Shown here: positions 44,001-51,561 of the stretch, piece after piece
Layout of the letters: each line of letters starts with the position of its first letter
How positions within the stretch are numbered: position 1 is the stretch's first letter
Assembly (NCBI GenBank): GCA_008638375.1
Contig: CM018041.1
Location: 1,302,001 to 1,366,000 of the forward strand
DNA: 64,000 nt
Reading direction: 5' to 3'
Source of the DNA: Nyssa sinensis
Taxonomy: Eukaryota; Streptophyta; Magnoliopsida; Cornales; Nyssaceae
The notes under the pieces: generated by a model
The model's input: only the letters and a program-made list of their open reading frames with translations
What the model was told of the DNA's origin: nothing
Databases searched by the model: none
Made by a program: the position numbers and the translations under genes

Positions 44001-44279
44001 ACAATGCTTCAGTGGGAGGAGCAGTTACGATCTGAAGCCGGTCTTCAACAACCGAAGCATAATTTGAGACCATATGGTAAACCCAACTCTGCTGCTCTCA
44101 GGGAGGTGGTTATTGTATGTTGGCCCCATGGTGAGATAATGAGGTTGAGAACTGGTAGCACTGCTGCAGATGCTGCTAGAAGAATAGGACTTGAGGGAAA
44201 GCTGGTTTCAGTGAACGGGCAGCTCGTCTTGCCCAACACGGAGCTCAAAGATGGTGACGTAGTTGAAGTCAGAGTGTAA
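20583..44279 (+). CDS. RelA/SpoT homolog, plastid (p)ppGpp synthetase/hydrolase
   Basis: Eighteen GT-AG exons join without a break to 870 aa: 20583-20928, 21297-21355, 21433-21564, 22485-22625, 23167-23223, 27016-27110, 27458-27590, 27706-27885, 29356-29546, 29696-29762, 32929-33062, 33326-33392, 34222-34284, 34378-34622, 34702-34831, 39769-39861, 42458-42643, 43986-44279. It should make and/or hydrolyse (p)ppGpp, the stringent-response nucleotide. The N-terminus is Ser/basic-rich and looks like a chloroplast transit peptide. HD domain: R152, H161, H190-D191 and D269 ([10 protein letters not shown]) match the hydrolase metal/ligand set; the usual ED is DD (194-195). Synthetase domain: D480 (YDARALR), GYQSLHT (532-538), E549 (LEVQIRT), then [13 protein letters not shown] Cys/Trp-rich block [20 protein letters not shown] lies at about 685-704. 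A TGS domain (about 813-870) ends the protein; no ACT domain follows. It does not match my memory of Arabidopsis RSH1, RSH2/3 or CRSH, so no symbol is given. The start ATG was preferred over an upstream GTG in the same frame. Confidence 0.93.
21124..21214 (+). mobile_element. 45 bp truncated LINE tail with 23 bp TSD
   Basis: A 23 bp sequence (starting ATAAAAGCAGAAAAAT) occurs perfectly at 21124-21146 and 21192-21214. Between them are 45 bp ending CTTACTTATCAAAAAAAA, the same tail as the LINE ending at 32326. This is a nearly fully truncated LINE insertion in RSH intron 1. Confidence 0.8.
21764..22085 (-). mobile_element. LINE 3'-end fragment in RSH intron 3
   Basis: The minus strand encodes [18 protein letters not shown] and [12 protein letters not shown], the C-terminal WxxRNxRxFE block of plant L1 elements. 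It is followed by a 3' UTR and a tail (ACTTTTACTGATAAAA) ending at about 21764. A poly-G run of about 20 lies at 21678-21696. Confidence 0.75.
23284..25187. mobile_element. Pack-MULE (Mutator-like, non-autonomous) in RSH intron 5
   Basis: Terminal inverted repeats of about 150 bp: the left end starts GGGTAAATTACACTTTTCAC, and the right end read inward starts TGCTAAATTACACTTTTCAC. Both continue with ATTTCACTTTAGT and TTTTAATTTT. The left repeat is the same family as the 5 kb MULE at 45600-50605. The interior has no transposase but contains a receptor-kinase gene fragment. Flanking 9-mers (GATAGTTAA and AAATTAAAA or CAAAATTAA) do not match well, so the TSD is eroded or the outer ends are slightly altered. 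Confidence 0.82.
23806..24240 (+). pseudogene. Captured fragment of a CrRLK1L (FERONIA-family) receptor kinase
   Basis: The frame reads [71 protein letters not shown] and [19 protein letters not shown]. These are the juxtamembrane segment and the start of the kinase N-lobe of Catharanthus roseus RLK1-like kinases, with the Gly-rich loop and the VAVK lysine. The similarity stops near 24220; the C-lobe, transmembrane and malectin-like parts are absent. It sits inside Mutator-type terminal repeats, so it is a transduplicated gene piece, not a resident gene. The frame is open for about 150 codons without a clear own start. Confidence 0.85.
25300..25490 (+). repeat. LTR-like repeat, related to 40915-41310
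   Basis: Shares with the right-hand copy the words AACATGA(A/G), AATACAATAATAC, TTAGGAAAAATAA (here CTAGGAAAAATAA) and CAAAACACTCTTAAC. A TATA-like TTTATGTATTAACATG lies inside. It probably represents a diverged LTR fragment. Confidence 0.6.
25536..25640 (+). repeat. Direct repeat, left copy (partner 26540-26640)
   Basis: About 85 bp containing CTAAAGGAAGATTGAAAG, TTTTCCTTCTTAATATGTTA and TTGATAATTTTGGCTTCTTA, matched with modest divergence at about 26553-26635. The hAT-type element 25682-26453 lies between the copies. Confidence 0.75.
25682..26453. mobile_element. hAT-type non-autonomous element with perfect 8 bp TSD
   Basis: Starts CAGGGCTGGCTCTACC; the right end read inward starts CAGGCCGGTTCAATGC. 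ATGGGAGG flanks both sides exactly (25674-25681 and 26454-26461). The 772 bp interior is AT-rich, has internal near-repeats (GGCCCAAATTTTTAGGTGTC and variants at 25740, 25830, 25890) and no coding capacity. Confidence 0.88.
26540..26640 (+). repeat. Direct repeat, right copy (partner 25536-25640)
   Basis: CTAAAGGAAGATTGGAAATT, CCTCCTTAATATATTGG and GGTGATGTTATTG match the left copy in order and spacing. Confidence 0.75.
27915..28015 (-). mobile_element. RTE-type LINE 3'-end relic in RSH intron 8
   Basis: CTCAACTCAACAAAATCTTATCCCAATTATTTGAGGTCGG matches the 3'-end sequence of the RTE fragment at 13180-13220. Only about 100 bp is recognisable. Confidence 0.6.
28511..28956. mobile_element. AT-rich MITE-like element in RSH intron 8
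   Basis: The left end TTGACCCTCTAATAATTTAT pairs with the reverse complement of the right end, TTCGACCCTCTAAAACTTAA. The interior is almost all AT. Internal words (GTTGA..CTCTAATAATT, ATTAAT...TTTTTTG.GGAAC, GAATAATTAATAATT) recur at 44716-44870, suggesting a family. No TSD was fixed. Confidence 0.45.
29763..31129. other. Left part of RSH intron 10
   Basis: No gene recognised. Positions 30470-30780 are C-rich on the plus strand with words such as CCCTAATCTGCCCTAGCCCATT, unlike the surroundings, and may be an unidentified insertion. Confidence 0.35.
31130..32326 (+). mobile_element. 5'-truncated LINE with zf-RVT region and poly-A tail
   Basis: Plus-strand frames, with stops and frameshifts, read [20 protein letters not shown], then [13 protein letters not shown], then [33 protein letters not shown] and [15 protein letters not shown]. 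These are the C-terminal RT and zinc-binding RVT regions of plant L1 elements. The 3' UTR ends with TTTTACTTATCAAAAC and an A-run at 32312-32326. A matching TSD was not found. Confidence 0.85.
32559..32714 (+). repeat. 33 bp direct repeat in RSH intron 10
   Basis: CAGTCATGTTATTTTAGTAG plus 13 following bases occurs at 32559-32591 and again identically at 32682-32714. Confidence 0.85.
34966..35124 (+). repeat. Diverged tandem duplication with (GA)n run
   Basis: A segment running from TTAGGAATGAAGTTTAGAGAG to GAAAAATGAGAGTTATT is repeated from about 35059 with the GA run contracted. The GA run at 34981-35005 has about 12 units. It abuts the LTR of the copia remnant. Confidence 0.7.
35115..37290 (-). 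mobile_element. Decayed copia remnant in RSH intron 15
   Basis: Read on the minus strand, a short LTR-like segment (35115-35220, ends TG..CA) is preceded by the purine tract GAAGGGGAG. RNase H is recognisable from [15 protein letters not shown] and [11 protein letters not shown] (35572-35264). Reverse transcriptase remnants include ITGDD-like [20 protein letters not shown] (about 36120-36060) and [20 protein letters not shown] (about 37080-37020). Many stops. Gag, protease and integrase are missing. A TRIM is nested at 36419-36794. Confidence 0.85.
36419..36794 (+). mobile_element. TRIM retrotransposon with perfect 5 bp TSD
   Basis: Two direct terminal repeats of about 75 bp (about 36419-36493 and 36721-36794) run from TGTTGAGAGCTTGATATACA to CAATTGGTTGTCTAAC. 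The first is followed by TGGTATTAGATCCTTGG (Met-tRNA primer site), the second is preceded by GAGGGTGAG (purine tract). TAACT flanks both sides (36414-36418, 36795-36799). Removing it restores a copia reverse-transcriptase frame on the minus strand (NLQQL joined to [14 protein letters not shown]). No coding capacity, 376 bp. Confidence 0.93.
37565..37847. mobile_element. hAT-type MITE, probable
   Basis: Starts CAAGGGCGGAGCATAGG; the right end read inward is CAAAAGCGGAGACATGG. The interior has two similar halves with CCAATTTGAGG and TTTGAACCAATTTTGTNAAAA. Flanks GCTGTAGA and ATCATAGA agree at 4/8 only, so the TSD is weak. Confidence 0.6.
37848..39768. other. Right part of RSH intron 15
   Basis: No gene recognised. 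A direct repeat of about 33 bp (CTCTGGTCCTGGGCATCAGC and following) occurs at about 39301 and 39387. Confidence 0.4.
39862..40914. other. Left part of RSH intron 16
   Basis: Positions 40080-40430 have open frames on both strands (40098-40409, 40144-40425) but no recognisable domain, and I do not call a gene. Confidence 0.4.
40915..41310 (+). repeat. LTR-like repeat interrupted by a SINE
   Basis: Related to 25300-25490: both contain AACATGA(A/G), AATACAATAATAC, a TAGGAAAAATAA word and CAAAACACTCTTAAC in the same order. Here the last two words are separated by the SINE at 41084-41280. Confidence 0.6.
41084..41280 (+). mobile_element. tRNA-derived SINE with about 16 bp TSD
   Basis: An internal pol III promoter is visible: box A-like TACCTCGGTTGG (41098-41109) and box B-like GGTTCAATACTC (41152-41163). 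AACAAAAAACAAAACA (41068-41083) and AACAAAAAACAAAGCA (41281-41296) flank it, 15/16 identical. The related repeat at 25300-25490 has no insert at this point. Confidence 0.8.
41780..41925 (+). repeat. Diverged tandem duplication, about 87 bp unit
   Basis: GGAAAATGAGTTAATGTTG ... GTTTGGATGAGGAGTTGTGG recurs as GGAAAATGAGTTCATGTTGG ... GTTTGGATGAGGCATTGTGG. Confidence 0.75.
42644..43537. other. Left part of RSH intron 17
   Basis: No gene or definite repeat recognised. Confidence 0.45.
43546..43789. mobile_element. hAT-type MITE in RSH intron 17
   Basis: Starts CAAGTGTGGAAGCACG; the right end read inward is CAAGGGCAGAGCCAGA. Flanks CCGGTGGT (43538-43545) and CCAGTGGT (43790-43797) match at 7/8. 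Contains an A-run, a (TA)n run near 43727-43750 and a (GT)n run near 43752-43772. Confidence 0.78.
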
Positions 44280-44715
44280 ATAAATCTCTACACAGTACAG
44301 TTGGTTAGGAAAGGTAAAAAAAATATAAATATATGAAGGAAAAAAATATCATTCAGTTTAGTTCCAGTATCACATCAGCTTATTTGATGTTTTCAATCGA
44401 GAAAATGTTCTATTGAAGCATGCAGGGCCAGCATTCAATCTTATGTTCATAGCTGGGATCTGTATGACCATTTTAAAGTGTACATACTGACAATATTATT
44501 GCTGGAATGAAAGGAAAATTCTTGATTAAAATCCTGTGTTTTTAACTCTTCATGGGAGAAAGTGTAATTGTTAAATGCAAACTGCAGGAAAAGAAATGGA
44601 ATAGTAGTTTTTTATTTGATTTTTGTTGGTACTATTGTCACCTTGAACTCTTAATTTGATTGTTTTTATGGACTCTTATTAACAGTGTGAAATTCAGTTG
44701 GTTATTAGTTTGATA
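44280..44715 (+). other. 3' UTR and downstream flank of the RSH gene
   Basis: Begins after the TAA at 44277-44279. No gene is present; the polyadenylation site is not certain. Confidence 0.4.
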
Positions 44716-44870
44716 CTGCAGTTGATGCTCTAATAATTAACGTCTAGTAAGTTAATAATTTTAGTAATTAATACTTTTTTTGAGGAACTGTGTTAATTAT
44801 ATGGTGGATAATTAATAATTCTGTTATTTAGTAGTTAACAAATTTTTATAAAAAAAAAAAAACAATTATA
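44716..44870. mobile_element. AT-rich MITE-like fragment, family of 28511-28956
   Basis: GTTGATGCTCTAATAATTAA, TTTTTTTGAGGAACTGTG and GGATAATTAATAATTCTGTT parallel the words of the other copy. Ends unclear. Confidence 0.35.
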
Positions 44871-45292
44871 TTGTTAATTATTAAAAATAAAAAATAAAAG
44901 AGAGGTTACATGTATTGTACATTTACATATACATATGTAATATATGGTATAATGTCACATCTGTCATGCCTTTAAACGAATTGGAGCTTTTTAGTCTTGA
45001 ATTTTTTTAACCACCACAATGCCTCGTTGTATGAAGTTTTAATTCGCTTGATCATGGTTTAAGAAAACTTGAGAGTGTAGATTTGTAGGGTTTACAAGGC
45101 AAACCTCCTAGTTTTTTGAATTAATTGATTAATTAATAAGATCATTAAGCATTAAAATTGTCAACAAAAACATGTTCAGGGGTTGGTCTAGATGCAAAAG
45201 TTTTGACATTTTGAAGCTCAAGGAAGTGTAAGCTATAATTACCTTGGTGGTTAGAGAAGGATTGTTAAAAATGAGTTTTGGGTGGGCTCATT

Positions 45293-45485
45293 CAGTGGCG
45301 GATCCAGCCCACACATTTAGGGGGCAAAAATAAAATTTAAGGAAGTCTAATAGAGATGTTTAAAATTAAAAAATAAAAAATAAAAATTGAGGGGGCAACA
45401 TTTTTTAAAAAAAATATATAAAGAGTAGCGTAAAAAAAATTAAGTTGTCAAAAACTTGGAGACTAGCTGTCCAAATCCACCGGTG
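45293..45485. mobile_element. hAT-type MITE (CAGTGGCGGATC family)
   Basis: Starts CAGTGGCGGATCCAGCC; the right end read inward is CACCGGTGGATTTGGAC. Flanks GGCTCATT and GACTCATG agree at 6/8. 193 bp, AT-rich centre. Confidence 0.65.
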
Positions 45486-45599
45486 GACTCATGCACACAC
45501 CTCAAAATGCCGCGACAACTCACCACCATCTCTTTCTCTTGCCACACACAATAATACTATACTTTTCAAATTTTTATATAAAATTATACTTATTTTTTA

Positions 45600-45815
45600 G
45601 GGTAAATTACACTTTTCACCCTCGAACTTTAATCCAAATTTCACTTTAGTCCTTATATTTTTAATTTTCTCAATTGCAACCTCATATTTGTAGATCCATT
45701 CTAATATGGTCCCTCCGTCATAATTTACCGTCTAAAATGGACGAAAACCTGTCACGAGCGTTGCACATGCCATAGGTAAGGATATTGTTGTAAATTCACT
45801 ATCCCTTCCCTCCTA
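45600..45815 (+). repeat. Left terminal inverted repeat of the MULE
   Basis: Pairs with 50390-50605. Also homologous to the left terminal repeat of the Pack-MULE at 23284, showing that one family supplied both. Confidence 0.92.
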
Positions 45816-46044
45816 AATTAGAAGCCAAACCTCTTATAGCTGTGTATAATGCATCTTATGCTCTGTAACAGCTATTGACGAAGAGAGAAGTAGAGGGGAA
45901 GATAGAGAAAGAGAGAGAATGAGAGGGAAAGAGAAAATCAAACAGGTAATCTTCATAAGTATTATATTTATTTGTGTTTTTCTTTTGATATTGAAGTTGC
46001 TTTTTTTATTTTTTTATTTTGTGTTTGTGGTTGATTGTGCAGTG

Positions 46045-46503
46045 ATGGATTTTAGGGTTTGCTATTATAGAAAAAATTCTCACTTGAAGACTTCATGGAC
46101 TAAGGCAAATCTAGGAAGACATTTTGTTGGTTGTGAGAAATATGGAGTAGGAACTGAGTTTTGCATATCTTGGTAATATGGTATTTGTGAGTGATGGATT
46201 ATTAAGTTGTAAGAAATATCGAGTATGAACTAACTATATACTATTTTCTTACAGCAACATTTTTTTTGTGGGTTCTTCAGTTGGCATGATCTGCCAATGT
46301 GTGATCGATCTTGCCGAGTAATCCCTGGTTTGCTAAGAAAATTAACAAGGCAGGATAACCAAATGGCACTAAATAGAGGTAGAGAGAAAATATTGTGGAC
46401 AACAGTGATAATGTTAGGATTGACCATTTGTTTACTAATTTGGTTTCGTTTAACATATAAGGATAAAGCCAACAAGAGAGAGGATGCATTGTATCTTGAG
46501 TAG
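46045..46503 (+). CDS. GRF-type zinc-finger protein with C-terminal membrane segment, MULE-borne
   Basis: Two exons (46045-46146, 46255-46503; donor GTAGGA, acceptor TTACAG) join in phase to 116 aa. The N-terminal part matches the plant GRF zinc finger: KTSWTKANLGRHFVGCEKYG followed after the intron by FFCGFFSWHDLPMCDRS. The first cysteine pair reads CYY instead of CxC, so one zinc ligand appears to be lost. A basic/polar linker precedes one hydrophobic helix, ILWTTVIMLGLTICLLIW, and a short charged tail ending DALYLE. This GRF-linker-TM plan is common in small plant proteins of unknown role. It lies inside the MULE just after the left terminal repeat, converging on the transposase gene. A purine-rich leader (45885-45945) may belong to a 5' untranslated exon spliced at 45948 to 46043. 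Function in transposition is not known to me. Confidence 0.7.
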
Positions 46504-47369
46504 TGGATGGGGTATGGATGTAGAATGAAGTTGGTTTTTTGTGAAAATCCCAGTAGCATGCAATGTAATGATGTAGCATACACTGAATATGGATATAAGG
46601 TGCTCTGTAATGGAATAAAATTAAGCTTTGACTTGTTTTTTTTAATGAAAAAAATATGTTTATGCAATGTATTACAAAGTTAAGTGACAAAGATGGAATG
46701 AACTTGTCCTATATGTCTCCCTTAATGTTGCGACATAGTTTAGTATTAGCTTATAAGATCATAATTATGCTCTGTAATGGAGCTAAGTTCATATGGTCTG
46801 TGATCATAAGAAGATAATGAAATTGAATATTCAAATCATCACAAGTCAAAAAATGAGAACTATACTTAATAATTTAGCTACAAGACAGTTTCATTACAAA
46901 TTTGGTCCACTATACAAGTCACAAAATGAGAACTATACTTAATAACCCCAGTGTCCTCCCTAAAACACCACAATCATATGTCCATTATCATAACATCCAT
47001 ATGTCCAAAAAATAACTTTGGTCTAAAAAACTACTAAAACTACTGTCTTTATATATTTCATTACATTTGATTTGTCCGAAAAACTTGAGAGCAAATTTAC
47101 AGAAAAACCCTACTATCTTCACACTTTTCTTCTATTTTTCATCATCTTTAGTCCACTTTGCACTGTTACACCACCTTGTTGTGTATTATCTGAAACTTGT
47201 AATTTTATTTAAAAATAATAATCAGTTCATGGGTTAGAATAAAATATACAACTGAAAGCAAATATCAGAGGATGAAGAGTACATGGTGACTCCGTAGGTG
47301 CATATAGGTTGGCTGCTATTGAGCATTCCATTGCCTTGGCTGCTACTGCTGAGCACTCATTTTCCTTGG

Positions 47370-49990
47370 TTATTATTGTTGTTGTTGTTGTTGAGTATCC
47401 CCTTTCCTTGGTTGCCTTGGTTGCTTTTGAGCATTCCCTTTCTTACAACTTCTTTTATTATGACCAAACTTTCCACAACTACCACACTTTAGTGTACTTG
47501 AGTACCTCCTCAACTTATTTGGATTTTGTGATTTATCAACTTCCCTTTTTCTTATCTTCTTAGGTCTGCCAGGTTTTTTGTGAAACACAAGGGGAAGAAC
47601 TGTAAGGCGATATGTTGTAGGCCACATGTTTTATCCATTGATAGGGTTGATGATGTAGTCATAAGATTTCAAGTAGGTTTCCTTCCTATAGTAGGCATTA
47701 ACATAGTTTTCTAGGTTGGTCCCCCTTATAAAATATTGTTGATACACCATGAGCACAGGGAATGCCACTCAAATCCCACCTTCTACAAGTGCAACTATGT
47801 TCCTCTAGGTCCACCACATATTGATCTCCACCTGAACATAAAATTTGAAATTTTGGTCCTCTTGACCATAATGGAATGCAATTCCCAGACAACTCATTAT
47901 TCAACTCTAATTTATTTTGTATCTTGCTGGCAAATTGGACCAAAATGCTTCCTCATAGCATCCCTCCTGACTTATATACTTTTCATCAGTAAATAATTAA
48001 TCATCTCAAGCATTGTGATTATAGGTTTGTCCCTAGCCTCCATTACATAGTCATTGAAAGACTCACATAAAGTATTCAACAAAATATTACATTTAAGGAA
48101 TGTGCTAAAGTGTGACTTAGACCAATTAATAGATGGTTTCACAGCCAACCACCTAAAAGCCACTTCATCTATCTTTTTTATCTCTTCCATGTGGAATTGA
48201 AATTCATTCACTTGTTGTAGCTCTAGCAGCAGCCCACAATGTATCTTTCAATGCCTTTCCTTTATGACTTTCTCTAAAGTTCGTATACATGTGTCTTACA
48301 CAAAATCTAATATCAGAATAGGTAACAAAGTCTCAAAAGTTGGAACTGATCCCTATTAAATAGAATACATTATAACTGTAAGAAACTAGAGTGATTAAAA
48401 TATGAAATTAAACTAAAATGAAATTGGAACTAGTGATTCAAATAAATACCTTATGCTTGTTTGAAATGAAGGTCCATGCATTTTGATTTTCAATCCCAAG
48501 GTCTTCTTGCAACAATTTAAGAAATCAGAGCCATGAAACTTTTAGTTTCACCTTCAACTACAGCATAAGTCAAAGGAAACATTGCATTGTTTCCACCAAT
48601 ACCCACAACTGAAAGTAGTTGTCTACCATAAGGACACTTTAGGTGACATTCGTCCACCCCTATAATAAGCTTACAACCTGCTAGAAAGCCCTTCTTACAT
48701 CCACCCAGACAAACATATACTATCTAAAACTTTGGTTGTCCACAGTCCAAGTCATCAACCAATTTCACCTTCACTGTCGTATCAGGATTAGTCCTTCTAA
48801 CTTCTTCACAATAATTCCACAATTTTGCATATTGCTCGGCATGAGTACCCTCAATAATTTGAATAGATTTTTTTTTTTTGCTCTATAGGCTTGATTTATA
48901 GAAATCCCAACTACATAATCCTCCCTTACTATATCCCTAAAAAACTCTAAGGACATTGTTGGATTAGACCTAATTTTATCAACATACTTCTTAGACAACC
49001 ACCTAGAATTCACATTTCTATTTTGGAAGGTTCTTCCACAAGCGTGGTCAAGGTTATAGGTTTTGATCTGTAAAGTGTTCTCCTGCTACATTTTGGAAGC
49101 AAAGATCATCCAACTACACCCCTCTTTACACATGGTCCTTACTCTTGTTGTTTCATTTTTCACAAACCTTATATCCTTTCATTTTTTATTGCATACTCTC
49201 TAACTGCCTCTTTAAATTATTTTGCTGACTTAAATAATATGCCCAATTTGAATTCAACATTGCCTATATCAGTTTTTGCTCTACATCTGATGATAAATCA
49301 TCTGACCACTCAACTACCTTTGTATTCACACCCTCAGTAACATCATCTCCTACCTCTGCATTCGCTCCCTTACCCTTACTTCTGCTCACACTTCCCCACT
49401 CTATTCCTTCATCAACATTCTTCTCAAATAGTTCATCATCATCATCACTGATGCTATAGTCACTATCAATGAATTCAAAGTCATCAGTTTCTAATTCACC
49501 ATCCTTTAAACTTATTCCTTTAATAGCTTTAACAATAGCACCTTGTGTTTCTATATCTGCATTATAATCAACATCTCCAATATCTATCTCTTCAATCGCT
49601 ACATGAGAAGATCCTGCATTACTTAATCCTATTTGATTGTGTAGAAAGTCTATTGCACTAACATGTTCCAAGTATACTTCAATGACTCTATTTGGTGGAA
49701 CATAAGTCACCATTTTCCAAACATCATCATCACACTACATTTTTTTCAAACAACTGTCTAAGTCACTTCCTTGGTACCATGTAATAATAACTCACAAATC
49801 CTTGGTATCCAAGTTGTTCCACCATATCATCTATTTCTAACATTGACATCTTGTCCACGTCACATTTGTCAAAATAGTTTACTTTACCACCTAAATACAT
49901 TTTGTGCGGTCTGTAACAAAATTGGCCCCTGTGATGCATTCAATACAAAACAAATCAGGGTTACCTTGCAATAATGAAACATTCCAAATT
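47370..49990 (-). pseudogene. MURA-type Mutator transposase, decayed
   Basis: Read leftward. An N-terminal segment has MVTYVPPNRVIEVYLEHV and an acidic stretch (49713-49264). A MuDR-type DNA-binding region survives as FKEAVREYAIKNER and NSRWLSKKYVDKI (about 49210-48960). The DDE core is recognisable as GVDECHLKCPYGRQLLSVVG and NAMFPLTYAVVEGETK (about 48690-48545). The SWIM zinc finger CTCRRWDLSGIPCAH lies near 47800-47755, and a CCHC knuckle CGSCGKFGHNKRSC with HKKPGRPKK near 47600-47440. The C-terminus ends in a Gln run. In-frame stops (for example in SAK*FKEAV) and frameshifts separate these blocks, so no full transposase can be made, even allowing an intron near 48330-48450. Confidence 0.92.
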
Positions 49991-50389
49991 TGACAAAACT
50001 TAAGGCCCATGGGACCACATTCTGCATTTTAAAAAGAAGAATACAAACAAGAATGTCTCTATCTAAGAGACATCAAATGTCATAACTAAAAAAAGTATTC
50101 AAAAAAAATTCCAAAATCATGTGTTTGTGAGTCCTTGAAAGGGTATTTCGATGTAAAACAAAACATTACAACCATAAACAAAACCTCAAATCCAAAATAA
50201 ACCAAATTAGTATGAATAGAAGACATACCATAATATCACGTTGGACAATTCATATTTTGCTTCAAACTCATAGCATTATGCATCACTTCGAAACGAGATT
50301 GATTAATCGAGGTTTATCCTTCTATAAGAAACAAATTTGAAGGTTTTGCATAAGCCCTAATCAATGATTTTTGTGCTTGCCTTTTGATT

Positions 50390-50605
50390 TACGAGAGAAG
50401 GGACAGTGAATTTACAATAATATCTTTAGCTTTGGCATGTGCAACGCTCGTGACAATTTTTCGTCCATTTCAGACTGTAAATTGTGACGGAGGGACCAAA
50501 TTAGAATAGATCTACAAATATGAGGTTGCAATTGAGAAAATTAAAAATATAGGAACAAAAGTAAAATTTGGGATAAAATTTGCGGGTGAAAAATGTAATT
50601 TACCC
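50390..50605 (-). repeat. Right terminal inverted repeat of the MULE
   Basis: Reverse complement of 45600-45815, with roughly one difference per ten bases or fewer by eye. Confidence 0.92.
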
Positions 50606-50614
50606 TATTTTTTA

Positions 50615-51420
50615 TTCGCCGTCACAATATAATATTAGTAATATATATAGTTATTTTTGTATTTTCTTCATATTGTTATGTAAGAATGAGAATGATATAT
50701 ATATATATATATATATTTTTTATTCTATTTATTATAAATAAAATAAATTTTATAAATCTTAAATTAAAATAATGATCATATTAATTTTGTATCATTTTTT
50801 TTGTTGGACAATCACTTAGGTAGTAAGTTAAGTTTATCACTTAAAGTTGCTTGAACAACTTGACAATTATAGTTATGTTTGAGTAGTAAATTTGATGTAT
50901 ATACTGAATAAATTTTGTTAGATTTTTGATGTAATCGTAAGAGATAAAATGTAGTATCACAACAAGTCACAATTTAAGTTTATGAGAAAATATTTTCTAA
51001 TTTTTTGCATAAATTTTTTAATGTGTTTGTATATATTTACATATATTGTATACATATATTATATATATATATATTACATAAAATTAAACAAAGAATACTA
51101 AATTACTATAAAATTATTATATATTATATTATTTATATTATACAATATTTATGTACATATCATATTAAATTTTTAACAGATCAAATTATGTAAATTTATA
51201 TTTGATCCGTATAATAAATATTTTTATTAAATTAAGATCGAAACACAGGATAAAAAGAAAAAATTCAATATCTATTTAAATGTATGGAATTCAAATCAAA
51301 ATTCGATCATCAACCTATAAAAGTCAGAGAACTGGCCCATGATAAATTATCTAACGACTGACAAGCTACACTTACGAGACAGCGTATCAACTTAACACTC
51401 CTCGAGCTTGAAAGAAAAGT
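50615..51420. other. AT-rich upstream flank of TIO
   Basis: Extremely AT-rich, with a (TA)n run at about 50697-50716 and another near 51058-51072. No gene recognised. Confidence 0.5.
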
Positions 51421-51433
51421 AACGGGCGGGAAA
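51421..51433 (+). promoter_or_regulatory. Overlapping AACGG core and E2F site in TIO promoter
   Basis: AACGGGCGGGAAA contains AACGG (core of the M-phase MSA element bound by MYB3R factors) and GGCGGGAAA (the reverse complement TTTCCCGCC is a canonical E2F/DP site). It lies about 50-130 bp upstream of the predicted non-coding exon. Cell-cycle control is an inference from motif match. Confidence 0.55.
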
Positions 51434-51474
51434 TTTGAAAAGCCAAGGTTTCAAACGCCCCTTCTCAATTTTCT

Positions 51475-51561
51475 CTCCACTCTTTTAATCTAAAATCTAA
51501 AATCATCTCTCTGCAACTAGTTGACCATTTATCGCCGGACACTCCCAACTTACCAGCACAG
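51475..51561 (+). other. Predicted 5' non-coding exon of TIO
   Basis: A CT-rich leader ends CCAGCACAG|GTACTC, a good donor. The next acceptor (TTGTAG at 52196 or TTCAG at 52202) lies just before the ATG at 52206. The 5' end is a guess. Confidence 0.45.

Larger units (their letters stand above)
45600..50605. mobile_element. Mutator-like element (MULE) with perfect 9 bp TSD
   Basis: Terminal inverted repeats of about 215 bp (45600-45815 and 50390-50605) start GGGTAAATTACA and share long words such as TTCTCAATTGCAACCTCATA and CACGAGCGTTGCACATGCC. TATTTTTTA flanks both ends exactly (45591-45599, 50606-50614), the 9 bp TSD size typical of Mutator. The interior holds a decayed MURA transposase on the minus strand and a GRF-type zinc-finger gene on the plus strand, transcribed toward each other as mudrA and mudrB are in maize MuDR. 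The perfect TSD implies a fairly young insertion although the transposase frame is already broken. Confidence 0.95.

Noticed and set aside
45919..46044. ATG at 45919 as start of the GRF gene
   Set aside because: The open frame would run through a very hydrophobic, T-rich stretch that looks like an intron (GTAATC...TTGTGCAG); splicing there puts a TGA next in frame, so ATG 46045 is preferred.
46230..46690. Minus-strand open frames of 137-145 codons
   Set aside because: They are antisense to the GRF gene exon and its 3' region and have no recognisable domain.
49264..49713. Independent gene for an acidic protein
   Set aside because: It is the N-terminal part of the MURA transposase inside the MULE, in line with DDE, SWIM and CCHC blocks further along the same strand.
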